Positions 9,902 to 22,605 are shown, counted from the first letter of the stretch. The stretch is DNA of 64,000 bases from Brevundimonas vesicularis (GCF_027886425.1 NZ_CP115671.1:558001-622000); one strand, 5' to 3'. Made by a program: numbers and translations. The notes: a model not told the origin generated them from the letters alone.

Positions 9902-11275
9902 TCAGTCGGCGCTGACGACCACCAGCTTGCGGTTCACGAACTCCTTGATGCCCACATCGCCCAGCTCGCGGCCGAAGCCCGAGCGTTTGACGCCGCCGAA
10001 CGGCAGTTCGGGCATGGAGGTCGTGGTGGTGTTGATGAAGACCATGCCGGTCTCGATGCGAGAGGCCAGTTTGCGGGCGCGGTCGGTGTCGCCCGAGAAG
10101 ATCGAGCCGCCCAGGCCGAAGTGGGAATCGTTGGCCAGGGCCACGACCGCGTCGTCGTCCTCGACCACGAAGACCTGGGCTACGGGGCCGAAGAACTCCT
10201 GATAGAAGGCCGGGTTGTCGCGCGCGACGTCCGTCAGGACGGTCGGCTCGTAGAAGAAGCCGGTGCGATCGGCGGGCTTGCCGCCGGTCACCGCCTTGGC
10301 GCCGTGCTGGATCGCCTCGTCCACCTGTTTGGTCAGGGTCTTCAGCGCATCCTCGGACGACAGCGGGCCCAGGTCGGTGGCCTCGTCCAGCGGGTCGCCC
10401 ATGACGGCCTTCTTCATGCCTTCGACGAAGCCGGTGATGAAGGCGTCGGAAACCGACTTCTGGACGATGAAGCGTTTGGAGCCGGTGCAGACCTGGCCGG
10501 CGTTGGACAGGCGGCCTTCGACCCCGGCCGCCACCGCCTTTTCGATGTCGGCGTCGTCCAGCACCACGAAGACGTCGCTGCCGCCCAGTTCCAGCGTGGA
10601 CTTCTTCAGCATTTCCGAGGCGCGGGCCGAGACCTTGGCGCCGGCGCCCTCCGATCCGGTCAGGGCCACGCCCTGGATGCGGTCGTCGCCGATCAGTTCG
10701 GCGACCTTGTCCGAGGAGATGTAGAGGTTGGCGACGAAGCCCTCGGGCGCGCCGGCCTCGCGCACCAGTTCGGCGAACCGGGCGGCGGAGCGCGGCACGA
10801 TGCCCGCGTGCTTGTAAAGCACGGGATTGCCGACCGCGATGGCGGGAGCGACGACGCGGATCAGTTGGTAGATCGGGAAGTTCCACGGCTCGACCGCCAG
10901 CAGCACGCCGATCGGGTGAAACTCGACCCAGGCTTCGCCCAGTTCGCTGTCGATCTTTTCGGGCTTGAGGAAATCGGCGGCCTTCTCGGCATAGTAGGCG
11001 GCGATGCCGGCGCACAGATCAATCTCGCCCTGCCCCTGAGCCAGGGGCTTGCCCATCTCCTCGGCCATGGTGCGGGCCAAGTCGTCGCGGTTTTCGATCA
11101 GCAGGCCCGACAGGGATTTCAGCACGGCGAGGCGCGGCTGGATGTCGCCCTTGGACCAATCCGAATGGAACAGGCCGTCGGCCTTGGCCAGGGCGGCCTC
11201 GACGGCGTCGTCGGTGTGTTCCGGATAGTCCTCGACCAGTTGTTCGGTGAAGGGATTGAGGGTGCGATAGGCCAT
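9902..11275 (-). CDS. Succinate-semialdehyde dehydrogenase-type aldehyde dehydrogenase
   Basis: 457 residues, the short ALDH form like E. coli Sad/YneI. The catalytic general base is in LELGGSD and the nucleophile Cys in NAGQVCTGSKR. The substrate-binding and cofactor region has EPWNFPIYQ. The C-terminus has MPFGG-like PELPFGGVKRSGFGRELG. It oxidises an aldehyde to the acid with NAD(P)+; succinate semialdehyde is the best guess from family resemblance. It converges on acnA and is followed upstream by a small conserved gene on the same strand. Confidence 0.85.
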   Translation of the reverse strand: MAYRTLNPFTEQLVEDYPEHTDDAVEAALAKADGLFHSDWSKGDIQPRLAVLKSLSGLLIENRDDLARTMAEEMGKPLAQGQGEIDLCAGIAAYYAEKAADFLKPEKIDSELGEAWVEFHPIGVLLAVEPWNFPIYQLIRVVAPAIAVGNPVLYKHAGIVPRSAARFAELVREAGAPEGFVANLYISSDKVAELIGDDRIQGVALTGSEGAGAKVSARASEMLKKSTLELGGSDVFVVLDDADIEKAVAAGVEGRLSNAGQVCTGSKRFIVQKSVSDAFITGFVEGMKKAVMGDPLDEATDLGPLSSEDALKTLTKQVDEAIQHGAKAVTGGKPADRTGFFYEPTVLTDVARDNPAFYQEFFGPVAQVFVVEDDDAVVALANDSHFGLGGSIFSGDTDRARKLASRIETGMVFINTTTTSMPELPFGGVKRSGFGRELGDVGIKEFVNRKLVVVSAD

Positions 11276-11368
11276 GGGGCGTCCTGAAGTTTCGGTCGGA
11301 CGCCCGGGGCGGCGCCGATCCGTTGTCAGGAAAGCAAACGCGACCTGTCGGGGCGGGTTGCTTGGTCG

Positions 11369-11620
11369 TCAGTCCGGATCGCTGAACGGCGGCGGCAGTT
11401 GGCCGGACTTGAAGAGGATGGTGGGCTCTTCGTCGTATTCGCCCATTTCGGTGTCGGCCGAGACGGCGAAGGCGACGACGCCCAGACGCAACGGCGCCAG
11501 CCGTTCGGCCTTGCGACGCGCCTCTTCGGCGTCTTTGCAGCCGACCTGGGGTTCTGCGCGCAGGGCCTTGCCCCGGCCCTGGACGTAGGCCTGGACGATA
11601 TAGACGGTTTCGGTTGCCAT
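11369..11620 (-). CDS. Small conserved hypothetical protein
   Basis: 83 residues, soluble, with the pattern MATETVYIVQAYVQGRGK, a Cys at residue 28 in VGCKDAEEARRKAERLA and an acidic C-terminus. A short helix-rich protein of unknown role. It lies between oxyR and the aldehyde dehydrogenase on the same strand (93 nt before the dehydrogenase start). Reads as a real gene from codon use, but I do not recognise a named family. Confidence 0.6.
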   Translation of the reverse strand: MATETVYIVQAYVQGRGKALRAEPQVGCKDAEEARRKAERLAPLRLGVVAFAVSADTEMGEYDEEPTILFKSGQLPPPFSDPD

Positions 11621-11692
11621 CCGTTTCCAAGCCGCCTGTTCGGCGCTCAGGTCAATCGATCAATCGAGCCTCAGTCCGTTTTCGCTCCAGCT

Positions 11693-12592
11693 TCACTCTA
11701 GCTTCAGGGCCTCGGCCAGCAGCCGGGCCTCGGCGGCGCGGCTGGAGCCGGCGCGCCAGGCGACGACGATCTCGCGGTGGGGCGGGGCGCCGTCGGCCTG
11801 GTTTTCGAAGGCGCGAATGGCGACGGAGGGGTTGTCGGCCAGACCGGCCTGCACCGCCATCTTCGGCAGGAAGGAGACGCCGAGGCCCGAGCCGACCATC
11901 TGAACTAAGGTATGCAGGCTGGTGGCCGCAAAGACGTCGTCTCCGCGCGGGGCCTCGATGTCCAGCGCCGCCAGAGCGTGGTCGCGCAGGCAATGGCCGT
12001 CCTCCAGCAGGATCAGATCCTCGGCCCGCAGCGAGCCGGGACGGATGGGGCCGGGCGCGGCCAGGGCATGGTCGGCAGGGGCGGCGGCCATGATCTCGTC
12101 ATCGCCAATGCGGGCGTGGGCGATGCCTGGCGCGTCATAGGGCAGGGCGATGACCGCCGCGTCGATCTGACCCGCCTTCAGCGCCGCGATCAGACGGGGT
12201 GTCAGATCCTCGCGGATGAACAGCTTCAGGCTGGGATAGGCGGTCTTCACCGACGGGAGCTTGGCGGGCAGCAGGAAGGGGGCGACAGTGGGGATGACGC
12301 CCAGGCGGAAACGGCCGGACAGCAGACGCCCGGCGTTTTTGGCCGCCTCGACCAGATCCTCGGTGCGGGCCAGGACGTCCTCGGCGCGGCGAACGGCCTC
12401 GGCTCCAACGGCGGTCATGATTACGGCGCCGCGCGCGCGTTCGACCACCGGCGCGCCCAGGATGCGCTCAAGCTCCTGCACCCCGGCGCTGAGGGCGGGC
12501 TGGCTGACATGAGCGGCCTCGGCGGCGCGCGAGAAGCTGCCGTGTTCGGCCAGGAGCTTGAGATACTGGAGCTGACGCAACGTGGGGAGCAT
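11693..12592 (-). CDS. oxyR: LysR-type hydrogen peroxide regulator OxyR (single-cysteine variant)
   Basis: 299 residues. The N-terminal winged HTH (residues 1-60, with FSRAAEAAHVSQPALSAGVQELE) is followed by the LysR substrate domain. The peroxidatic region LLEDGHCLRDHA contains C201, matching E. coli C199 in GHCLRD. The residue at the place of the resolving Cys (E. coli C208) is Leu210, and no other Cys exists in the protein. The gene is divergent from katG with 146 nt between starts, the usual arrangement for OxyR controlling catalase. Function is clear by family; its redox switching chemistry must differ from the E. coli disulfide model. Confidence 0.9.
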   Translation of the reverse strand: MLPTLRQLQYLKLLAEHGSFSRAAEAAHVSQPALSAGVQELERILGAPVVERARGAVIMTAVGAEAVRRAEDVLARTEDLVEAAKNAGRLLSGRFRLGVIPTVAPFLLPAKLPSVKTAYPSLKLFIREDLTPRLIAALKAGQIDAAVIALPYDAPGIAHARIGDDEIMAAAPADHALAAPGPIRPGSLRAEDLILLEDGHCLRDHALAALDIEAPRGDDVFAATSLHTLVQMVGSGLGVSFLPKMAVQAGLADNPSVAIRAFENQADGAPPHREIVVAWRAGSSRAAEARLLAEALKLE

Positions 12593-12601
12593 GGAAGGGA
12601 A

Positions 12602-12647
12602 ATAGGCCTGCCCTATGCTGACGCCAAGGATAATCGATTGGCTTTAT
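12602..12647. promoter_or_regulatory. OxyR operator candidate between oxyR and katG
   Basis: ATAG-N7-CTAT is perfect at 12602-12616, the half-site pair of the OxyR consensus. A second AT-rich dyad, ATAA...TTTAT at 12630-12647, follows with non-canonical spacing. The site lies 10 nt upstream of the oxyR start and about 120 nt upstream of katG, so it could autoregulate oxyR and activate katG. A TTGACCC -35-like box at 12652 follows towards katG. Confidence 0.6.
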
Positions 12648-12738
12648 CCGTTTGACCCGTGTCGTATGACCCCATCATCTACAGGGCGATGCAAAAATCG
12701 CTCGCCGTCGTGCGCCAGAGCAGCAGGGAGAAAACACC

Positions 12739-15009
<2,271 letters not shown>

Positions 15010-15035
15010 GCCGGGGCAGAGGCTGAAAAGAAGAG

Positions 15036-15066
15036 GGCCGGGCGCTGTCGCAGCGTCCGGCCTTTT
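15036..15066. terminator. Bidirectional terminator between katG and the glutaminyl cyclase gene
   Basis: Stem GGCCGGGCGCTG (15036-15047) with CAGCGTCCGGCC (15051-15062), triloop, followed by TTTTCTT on the plus strand. A-rich GAAAAGAAGA precedes it, giving a T tract for minus-strand transcripts as well, fitting the convergent genes. Confidence 0.85.
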
Positions 15067-15077
15067 CTTCGTGCGGA

Positions 15078-15851
15078 TCAGCGCAGCTTGATCTCGAACA
15101 GCTGCGGCCAGCGTTTGCCGGTGACAAACAGGCGCTTGCCCGCCGCATCCCAGGCGATGCCGTTCAGGACGTCGTCGTTGGGGTCGAGGTTGGCGCCCTT
15201 GGGGACCAGGGCGGTCAGATCGATGAAGGCCTTGACCACGCCGGTTTCGGGATCGATGCGCGCGATGCGGTTGTCCTGCCAGATATTGGCGAAGACCTCG
15301 CCGTCGATCCATTCCAGTTCGTTGATCTGATCCAGCGGCCGGCCGTCGGCGGTGATGGAGACGCGGCCGGTCTCGGCCAGGGTTTCGGGGTCCAGAAAGC
15401 GCAGCTGGTCTGTGCCGTCGCTCATGATCAGCCGGCGCCCGTCGGTGGTCAGGGCCCAGCCCTCGCCCGGATAGGAGAAGCCGCCTAGAGGCGAGAAGTC
15501 GTCCAGCTTCCAGATGAAGCCGATGTGGTTGCGCCAGGTCAGGCTGTAGAGTTTGCCGTTCAGCGTGGTCATGCCCTCGCCGAAGTAGATGGTCGGCAGG
15601 TCGCGCTGACGCTCCACGCGGCCGGTCTCCAGATCAACCTTGCGGATGAAGGACGGATAAAGGCCCGTGCTCTCGTAGAGGCCGCCGTCGTGGAAGAAGA
15701 GGCCCTCGGTGAAGGCCCCTGTGTCGTGCGGATAGGCCCGCACGACCTCGTAGGACTGGACCGGCACTTCGGCCCTGACCGGCAAGGCGACGCCTGTCGT
15801 CAGCAGCAGACCGGCGACAAGGCCGGCGAGCCGGGACGACAGGCGCATCAT
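15078..15851 (-). CDS. Glutaminyl-peptide cyclotransferase (plant/bacterial QC type), secreted
   Basis: 257 residues with a Sec signal peptide (about residues 1-27, ending VRAE). The rest is a five-bladed beta-propeller with FTEGLFFHDGGLYESTGLY and NELEWIDGEVFANIWQ, both hallmarks of the plant-type glutaminyl cyclase family (PF05096). The enzyme cyclises N-terminal Gln to pyroglutamate; its periplasmic substrates are unknown. It shares a terminator region with katG and is the second gene after the TerC gene (5 nt apart), so the two form a likely operon. Confidence 0.88.
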   Translation of the reverse strand: MMRLSSRLAGLVAGLLLTTGVALPVRAEVPVQSYEVVRAYPHDTGAFTEGLFFHDGGLYESTGLYPSFIRKVDLETGRVERQRDLPTIYFGEGMTTLNGKLYSLTWRNHIGFIWKLDDFSPLGGFSYPGEGWALTTDGRRLIMSDGTDQLRFLDPETLAETGRVSITADGRPLDQINELEWIDGEVFANIWQDNRIARIDPETGVVKAFIDLTALVPKGANLDPNDDVLNGIAWDAAGKRLFVTGKRWPQLFEIKLR

Positions 15852-15856
15852 GAGCC

Positions 15857-16684
15857 TCAGCCCCGCTCGGCGGCGGCTTCGGCCTCGGCCTTTTGCGCGC
15901 GGGCCTCGGCGGCGTTCGCCTCGCTGCGGGCCAGTTCGGCCTTTTCCTTCTTGGATGCGGATTTGCGACCCAGCATGTTCAACGCCTCAACACCGGCCGA
16001 GAAGGCCATGGCCGCATAGATGTAGCCCTTGGGCACATGATAGCCGAAGCCGTCGGCGATCAACACCATGCCGATCATCAGCAGGAAGCCGAGCGCCAGC
16101 ATGACGACGCTGGGGTTCTTGTTGATGAAGTTGGCCAGAGGGTCGGCGGCCAGCAGCATGACGGTCACGGCGACCAGAACGGCGACGACCATGATCGGCA
16201 GGTGCTCGGTCATGCCGACGGCGGTCAGGATCGAATCGATCGAGAAGACGATGTCCAACAGGATGATCTGGAAGATAGCCGCGCCGGCGTTGGCGATGAC
16301 CACGTCCTTCTTGTCCATGACATCGTGGCTGGGGGTGGGATCGACCGTGTGGTGGATTTCCTTGGTCGCCTTCCAGACCAGGAACAGACCACCCGCGATC
16401 AGGATCAGGTCCTTCCACGAGAATTCATTGTTCATGACGGTGAAGACCGGCTGCACCAGACCGACCAGCCAGGCGATGATCGACAGCAGGGCCAGACGCA
16501 TGATCAGCGCCAAGCCGATACCGATGCGCCGCACCTTCTGCCGCTGATGCTCGGGCAGTTTGTTCGACAGAATTGAGATGAAGATCAGGTTGTCGATGCC
16601 GAGCACGACCTCCATCACGATGAGGGTCACCAATGCGGCCCAGGCGGCCGGATCGGAGAGCAAGGGGGTTATGCTGTCGAGCAT
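15857..16684 (-). CDS. TerC family integral membrane protein
   Basis: 275 residues with about seven membrane spans. Residues 20-35 contain LIVMEVVLGIDNLIFIS and a second copy of the acidic motif, LDIVFSIDSILTAVGM, lies mid-protein; these Asp/Glu-rich membrane motifs define TerC (Alx/MarP-type metal exporters linked to Mn2+ or tellurite). The C-terminus is a Lys/Glu/Ala-rich coiled segment from about residue 235, which is cytoplasmic. It precedes the glutaminyl cyclase gene by 5 nt. Manganese export is a family-level inference. Confidence 0.88.
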   Translation of the reverse strand: MLDSITPLLSDPAAWAALVTLIVMEVVLGIDNLIFISILSNKLPEHQRQKVRRIGIGLALIMRLALLSIIAWLVGLVQPVFTVMNNEFSWKDLILIAGGLFLVWKATKEIHHTVDPTPSHDVMDKKDVVIANAGAAIFQIILLDIVFSIDSILTAVGMTEHLPIMVVAVLVAVTVMLLAADPLANFINKNPSVVMLALGFLLMIGMVLIADGFGYHVPKGYIYAAMAFSAGVEALNMLGRKSASKKEKAELARSEANAAEARAQKAEAEAAAERG

Positions 16685-17629
16685 GGGGTTTCCTGGTGGA
16701 GGATAAAGCTTGAGCGGAAAGCGCTAGGGCCGACGCAGGTTCCGATCAAGCGATGGGGTGCGGCGTCATGGTCGCACCCCCCTGTCTGTCGGGGAGGCGA
16801 CTGGACACGCGACGGCGCCTTCGCGCAATCGCAGCGAAGTTGGTGGAGGGCTGGGCGGAGCGCCGGGCCTTCGCCCGGAGTTCTGTGATGTGAAGTACCG
16901 TTTCGACGAAGGGTATGACGCTCCGCGCGGAAAGTTGGCCTGCAAGCTCGGGGCGCCGAGCGGTGGCGGTCTTATCGCCTAACCCCATAAGCCTGCGACG
17001 GGTCGGCGGTCCCTGCGAGGACCGGCCCGAGTGCGATCGAGTATCCCCCTCGACCCTCCGACACCGCTCCATGAGTCGCTGTCGGCGCGAGCCGTTTCAG
17101 ACCCGCTCCCGTTCCATCCGCTCTCGCCGCCGCAAGGTCGCAGGCCTTACGAGCCCTCCATGCGACGAGACGGGTGCATTATGGGGCCGTTTGACCCCGT
17201 GGACGGGAAAAGGCGCACATAAATCGGCAAGCGTTTGAAGTCGCAGGAAATGGACCAGCGGCATTGCGATGGCTAAGTATCGTCTCCTCCCCATCCGTGG
17301 GGAGGTGGCTCGAAGCGCAGCGAAGAGACGGAGGGGCTCCTTCGCATCCCCGGCGCCCGTGGGACTTGAAGAACCCCTCCACCGCTTCGCGGTCCCCCTC
17401 CCCACGCGTGGGGAGGAGACGAGATGCCTCGTCGGTCCCCTGCGGCATCGGTGCGCCTTCACGCAATGTTGCGAGCGGCGAAACCCCGTGCTATCAGGCG
17501 CCCGGCTTGAAGGGGGCGTATTTCCGGATACGGCCTCCGTCGTGCTTTCCGTAAGCATTTCAAGCTTTTGACCGTTGCGAGCCTCGCAGTCGGTTGCGAC
17601 CCTGACACAACGACCTCGGACCCTAATCA
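16685..17629. other. Long intergenic region upstream of the atp operon
   Basis: 945 bp without a convincing gene. Reading frames here are formed by palindromic repeats and lack protein-like composition. It holds a repeat element at 17281-17421, a possible decayed relative around 16770-16870 (GGGGAGG...AGCGAAG...GGAGGG), a strong CCGGGC-CTTC-GCCCGG hairpin near 16865, and a TTGACCG -35-like box at 17568 before atpH. Nothing else can be supported. Confidence 0.6.
17281..17421. repeat. REP/REPIN-like palindromic repeat element
   Basis: A 141-bp element bounded by a perfect 13-bp inverted repeat: CGTCTCCTCCCCA (17281-17293) and TGGGGAGGAGACG (17409-17421). Each end also folds on itself: CCTCCCCATCCGTGGGGAGG on the left and CCTCCCCACGCGTGGGGAGG on the right. 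Internal parts contain GCGAAG/CTTCGC and GGAGGGG/CCCCTCC complements. Two hairpin ends in opposite orientation is the architecture of REP doublets (REPINs) mobilised by RAYT transposases. No transposase is present here. Confidence 0.75.
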
Positions 17630-18184
17630 GTGGCTGATGATTTCAGAACGACGGAAGTCGGCGATCGCTACGCACAGGCGCTGTTCGACCTGGCGCTGGA
17701 AACCGGCCGCCTGGACGCCGTCCGCGCCGACCTGAAGTCGCTGAAGGCGGCCTGGACCGAAAGCGCCGACCTGCGTCGCCTGGCCACCTCGCCCGTCATC
17801 GCCGCGCCGGACCAGGCCAAGGGTCTGGTGGCTATCGCCGCCAAGGCCAAGTTCGAGCAGACCACAACCAACTTCCTGGGTCTGCTAGGTCAGAACCATC
17901 GCGCCAAGGATCTGCCTGCCGTGATCGCCGGGTTCGAGGCGCGCTACGCAAAACACGCCGGCGTGGTCGCCGCCGAGGTCGTCTCGGCTCAGCCGCTGGA
18001 CGCCAAACAGGTCGCCGCCATTACCGCCGCCCTGTCCAAGAGCCTGGGCAAGGCTCCGGAACTGACCGCGCGCGTCGATCCGTCGATCCTGGGCGGCCTG
18101 AAGGTCAAGGTCGGCTCGAAACTGTTCGACGCCTCGCTGAAGACCAAGCTCGACCAGATGAAGTTCGCCCTCAAGCGCGCCTAA
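17630..18184 (+). CDS. atpH: ATP synthase F1 subunit delta
   Basis: 184 residues from a GTG start at 17630 (no ATG fits). The N-terminus has VGDRYAQALFDLALE and the C-terminus DPSILGGLKVKVGSKLFDASLKTKLDQM, the two conserved ends of the delta/OSCP subunit that joins F1 to the peripheral stalk. First gene of atpHAGDC, as in alphaproteobacteria where the F0 genes are encoded elsewhere. Confidence 0.96.
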   Translation: MADDFRTTEVGDRYAQALFDLALETGRLDAVRADLKSLKAAWTESADLRRLATSPVIAAPDQAKGLVAIAAKAKFEQTTTNFLGLLGQNHRAKDLPAVIAGFEARYAKHAGVVAAEVVSAQPLDAKQVAAITAALSKSLGKAPELTARVDPSILGGLKVKVGSKLFDASLKTKLDQMKFALKRA

Positions 18185-18256
18185 ACGCGCTCCCGCCACC
18201 AAGAATGCGCGCCTGAACGGCGCACCCGCAGAAGACTGAAGAACAGAGAGCCCGTC

Positions 18257-19789
18257 ATGGACATCCGCGCCGCTGAAATCTCGGCCATCCTCAAGTCGCA
18301 GATCGCCAACTTCGGCGTCGAAGCCGATGTCTCCGACGTCGGCAGCGTGCTGTCGGTCGGCGACGGCATCGCCCGCATCCACGGTCTGGACAATGTCCAG
18401 GCCGGTGAAATGGTCGAGTTCACCAAGGCCGGCGTGAAGGGCATGGCCCTGAACCTCGAGCGCGACAACGTGGGCGCCGTGATCTTCGGCGCCGACGCCG
18501 CCATCGCCGAGGGCGACGACGTGCGCCGCCTGGGCGAGATCGTGGACGTTCCGGTCGGCAAGGGTCTGCTGGGCCGCGTCGTCAACCCGCTGGGCGAGCC
18601 GATCGACGGCAAGGGTCCGATCCAGTTCACCGAGCGCCGCCGCGTGGACGTCAAGGCGCCCGGCATCATCCCGCGCAAGTCGGTTCACGAGCCGATGCAA
18701 ACCGGCCTGAAGGCCATCGACACCCTGATCCCCGTCGGCCGCGGCCAGCGCGAGCTGATCATTGGTGACCGTCAGGTCGGCAAGACCGCCGTCGCCGTCG
18801 ACACCATCTTGAACCAGAAGAACGTCAACAAGACCGACGACGAGAGCGCCAAGCTCTACTGCATCTACGTCGCAATCGGTCAGAAGCGTTCGACCGTCGC
18901 CCAGATCGTCAAGACCCTCGAAGAGTCGGGCGCGCTGGAATACACGATCGTCGTCGCCGCCACGGCGTCGGAACCGGCCCCGCTGCAATTCCTGGCCCCG
19001 TTCGCCGGCACCGCCATGGGCGAGTTCTTCCGCGACAACGGCATGCACGCCCTGATCGTCTATGACGATCTGTCGAAACAGGCTGTCGCCTATCGCCAGA
19101 TGTCGCTGCTGCTGCGCCGTCCGCCCGGCCGTGAAGCCTATCCGGGCGACGTCTTCTACCTGCATAGCCGCCTGCTGGAGCGTTCGGCCAAGCTGAACGA
19201 GGATTACGGTTCGGGCTCGATGACCGCCCTGCCGATCATCGAAACCCAGGCCAACGACGTCTCGGCCTACATCCCGACCAACGTGATCTCGATCACCGAC
19301 GGTCAGATCTTCCTGGAATCGGACCTGTTCTATCAGGGCATCCGTCCGGCCGTGAACGTCGGCATCTCGGTGTCGCGCGTCGGCTCGTCGGCCCAGACCA
19401 AGGCGATGAAGAAGGTCGCCGGTTCGATCAAGGGCGAGCTGGCGCAGTATCGCGAGATGGCAGCCTTCGCCAAGTTCGGCTCGGACCTGGACGCCTCGAC
19501 CCAGAAGCTGCTGGCGCGCGGCGCCCGTCTGACGGAACTGCTGAAGCAGCCGCAGTATTCGCCGCTGGCGATGGAAGAGCAGGTCGTCTCGGTCTACGCC
19601 GGCACGCGCGGTTACATCGACGGCATCGCCGTCGGCGACGTCGGCCGCTTCGAGAAGGAGCTGCTGGCGCGCATCCATGCGAACCACGCGTCGCTGCTGG
19701 AAGGCATCCGCACCAAGAAGGACCTGACCTCGGACCTCGAAGCCGAGCTGAAGGACATCCTGGCCGCCTTCGTCAAGACCTTCGCCTGA
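18257..19789 (+). CDS. atpA: ATP synthase F1 subunit alpha
   Basis: 510 residues, full length. Walker A is GDRQVGKTAVAVD, preceded by LIPVGRGQRELI. The alpha signature PAVNVGISVSRVGSSAQ is present. It forms the non-catalytic nucleotide sites of the F1 hexamer. It starts 72 nt after atpH; the gap contains no other gene. Confidence 0.98.
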   Translation: MDIRAAEISAILKSQIANFGVEADVSDVGSVLSVGDGIARIHGLDNVQAGEMVEFTKAGVKGMALNLERDNVGAVIFGADAAIAEGDDVRRLGEIVDVPVGKGLLGRVVNPLGEPIDGKGPIQFTERRRVDVKAPGIIPRKSVHEPMQTGLKAIDTLIPVGRGQRELIIGDRQVGKTAVAVDTILNQKNVNKTDDESAKLYCIYVAIGQKRSTVAQIVKTLEESGALEYTIVVAATASEPAPLQFLAPFAGTAMGEFFRDNGMHALIVYDDLSKQAVAYRQMSLLLRRPPGREAYPGDVFYLHSRLLERSAKLNEDYGSGSMTALPIIETQANDVSAYIPTNVISITDGQIFLESDLFYQGIRPAVNVGISVSRVGSSAQTKAMKKVAGSIKGELAQYREMAAFAKFGSDLDASTQKLLARGARLTELLKQPQYSPLAMEEQVVSVYAGTRGYIDGIAVGDVGRFEKELLARIHANHASLLEGIRTKKDLTSDLEAELKDILAAFVKTFA

Positions 19790-19822
19790 ACCCGTCTGGT
19801 AAGCTGAGAGAGTAAGCGCCGG

Positions 19823-20701
19823 ATGGCCAGCCTCAAGGAAATGCGCAATCGGATCGGAAGCGTGAAAGCCACGCAGAAGATCACGAAAGCCATGCAGATG
19901 GTCGCCGCGGCCAAGCTGAAGCGCGCCCAGGACCAGGCCGAAAGCGCCCGGCCCTATGCGCAGAAGATGGCCTCGGTCATCGCCAATCTGGCCGCCGGCG
20001 TCTCGGGCGCCGACGCCCCCAAGATGCTGTCGGGCACGGGCCAGGATCAGCGTCACCTGATCGTCGTGGCGACAGCGGACAAGGGTCTGGCGGGCGGCTT
20101 CTCGACCAACGTCATCCGCGCCGCGCGCGAGCGGATCAACAGCCTGATCAACGCCGGCAAGGACGTGAAGATCATCGCCGTCGGCAAGAAGTCGCGCGAT
20201 CAGCTGGCGCGTCTGTACGGCGATAAGGTGGTCCACACCTTCGAACTGTCGGACCACAAGACGATCGGCCTGCCGTCGGCCCAGCCGGTCGCCGAAATGA
20301 TCGCCACGGCGTTCGAAGAGGGTCAGGCCGATGTGGTCACCCTGTTCTACAGCCAGTTCAAGTCGGTGATCCAACAGGTCCCGACGGCCAAGCAGTTGAT
20401 CCCGGCCGTGGTCGAGGGCGACGCCCAGCCGATCGACCTGAACGGCGCGGTCTATGAGTACGAGCCTTCGGAAGAGGAAATTCTGGAAACCCTGCTGCCG
20501 CGCGCGCTGACGACCCAGATTCTGGCCGCGCTGTATGAGAACCAGGCCGGCTTCTTCGGCTCGCAAATGGCGGCGATGGACAACGCCACGCGCAATGCGG
20601 GCGACCTCATCAACGCCCTGACGCTGCAATACAATCGCAAGCGCCAAGCCCAGATCACCACCGAGCTGATCGAGATCATCGCCGGCGCCGAAGCCCTCTG
20701 A
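19823..20701 (+). CDS. atpG: ATP synthase F1 subunit gamma
   Basis: 292 residues, full length. The N-terminal MASLKEMRNRIGSVKATQKITKAMQMVAA and the C-terminal MDNATRNAGDLINALTLQYNRKRQAQITTELIEI parts form the paired helices of the central rotor shaft. It lies 33 nt after atpA in the same operon. Confidence 0.98.
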   Translation: MASLKEMRNRIGSVKATQKITKAMQMVAAAKLKRAQDQAESARPYAQKMASVIANLAAGVSGADAPKMLSGTGQDQRHLIVVATADKGLAGGFSTNVIRAARERINSLINAGKDVKIIAVGKKSRDQLARLYGDKVVHTFELSDHKTIGLPSAQPVAEMIATAFEEGQADVVTLFYSQFKSVIQQVPTAKQLIPAVVEGDAQPIDLNGAVYEYEPSEEEILETLLPRALTTQILAALYENQAGFFGSQMAAMDNATRNAGDLINALTLQYNRKRQAQITTELIEIIAGAEAL

Positions 20702-20738
20702 TCCCGACCGAACAGACATTCCGATACGGACCCTGACC

Positions 20739-22277
<1,539 letters not shown>

Positions 22278-22279
22278 TC

Positions 22280-22549
22280 ATGGCCGGCAAGCTGAACTTC
22301 TCCCTCGTCTCGCCGGAACGCGAGGTCTTCTCGGGCCTCGTGGACCAGGTCGATGCACCGGGCGTCGAGGGCGACTTCGGCGTTCTGCCGGATCATGCGC
22401 CCTTCATGACCGCCCTGCGCGAGGGTCTGGTGACCGTCTATAACAACGGCGCCAAGACCCAGTACGACGTGCACGGCGGCTTCGCCGACGTGAACGGCGA
22501 AGGCCTGACCATCCTGGCCGAACAGGCCACCGAGGTCGTTGCGGCCTGA
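22280..22549 (+). CDS. atpC: ATP synthase F1 subunit epsilon
   Basis: 89 residues, only the N-terminal beta-sandwich domain (KLNFSLVSPEREVFSGLVDQV, VLPDHAPFMTAL). The C-terminal two-helix inhibitory domain of the ~135-residue E. coli subunit is absent, as is common in alphaproteobacteria, where the zeta subunit can take over inhibition. It starts 2 nt after atpD and is the last gene before a terminator. Confidence 0.95.
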   Translation: MAGKLNFSLVSPEREVFSGLVDQVDAPGVEGDFGVLPDHAPFMTALREGLVTVYNNGAKTQYDVHGGFADVNGEGLTILAEQATEVVAA

Positions 22550-22574
22550 TCCTGTCGAAGGGTCGAACGATTTG

Positions 22575-22605
22575 AGGCCTCCCGTTTCGGCGGGAGGCCT
22601 TTTTC
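22575..22605 (+). terminator. Rho-independent terminator of the atp operon
   Basis: Perfect 10-bp stem AGGCCTCCCG (22575-22584) with CGGGAGGCCT (22591-22600), loop TTTCGG, followed by TTTTC. Confidence 0.92.

Noticed and set aside
17097..17558. A 153-codon minus-strand frame upstream of atpH
   Set aside because: It runs through the palindromic repeat element and has Arg/Pro/Ser-rich composition; no protein-like features.
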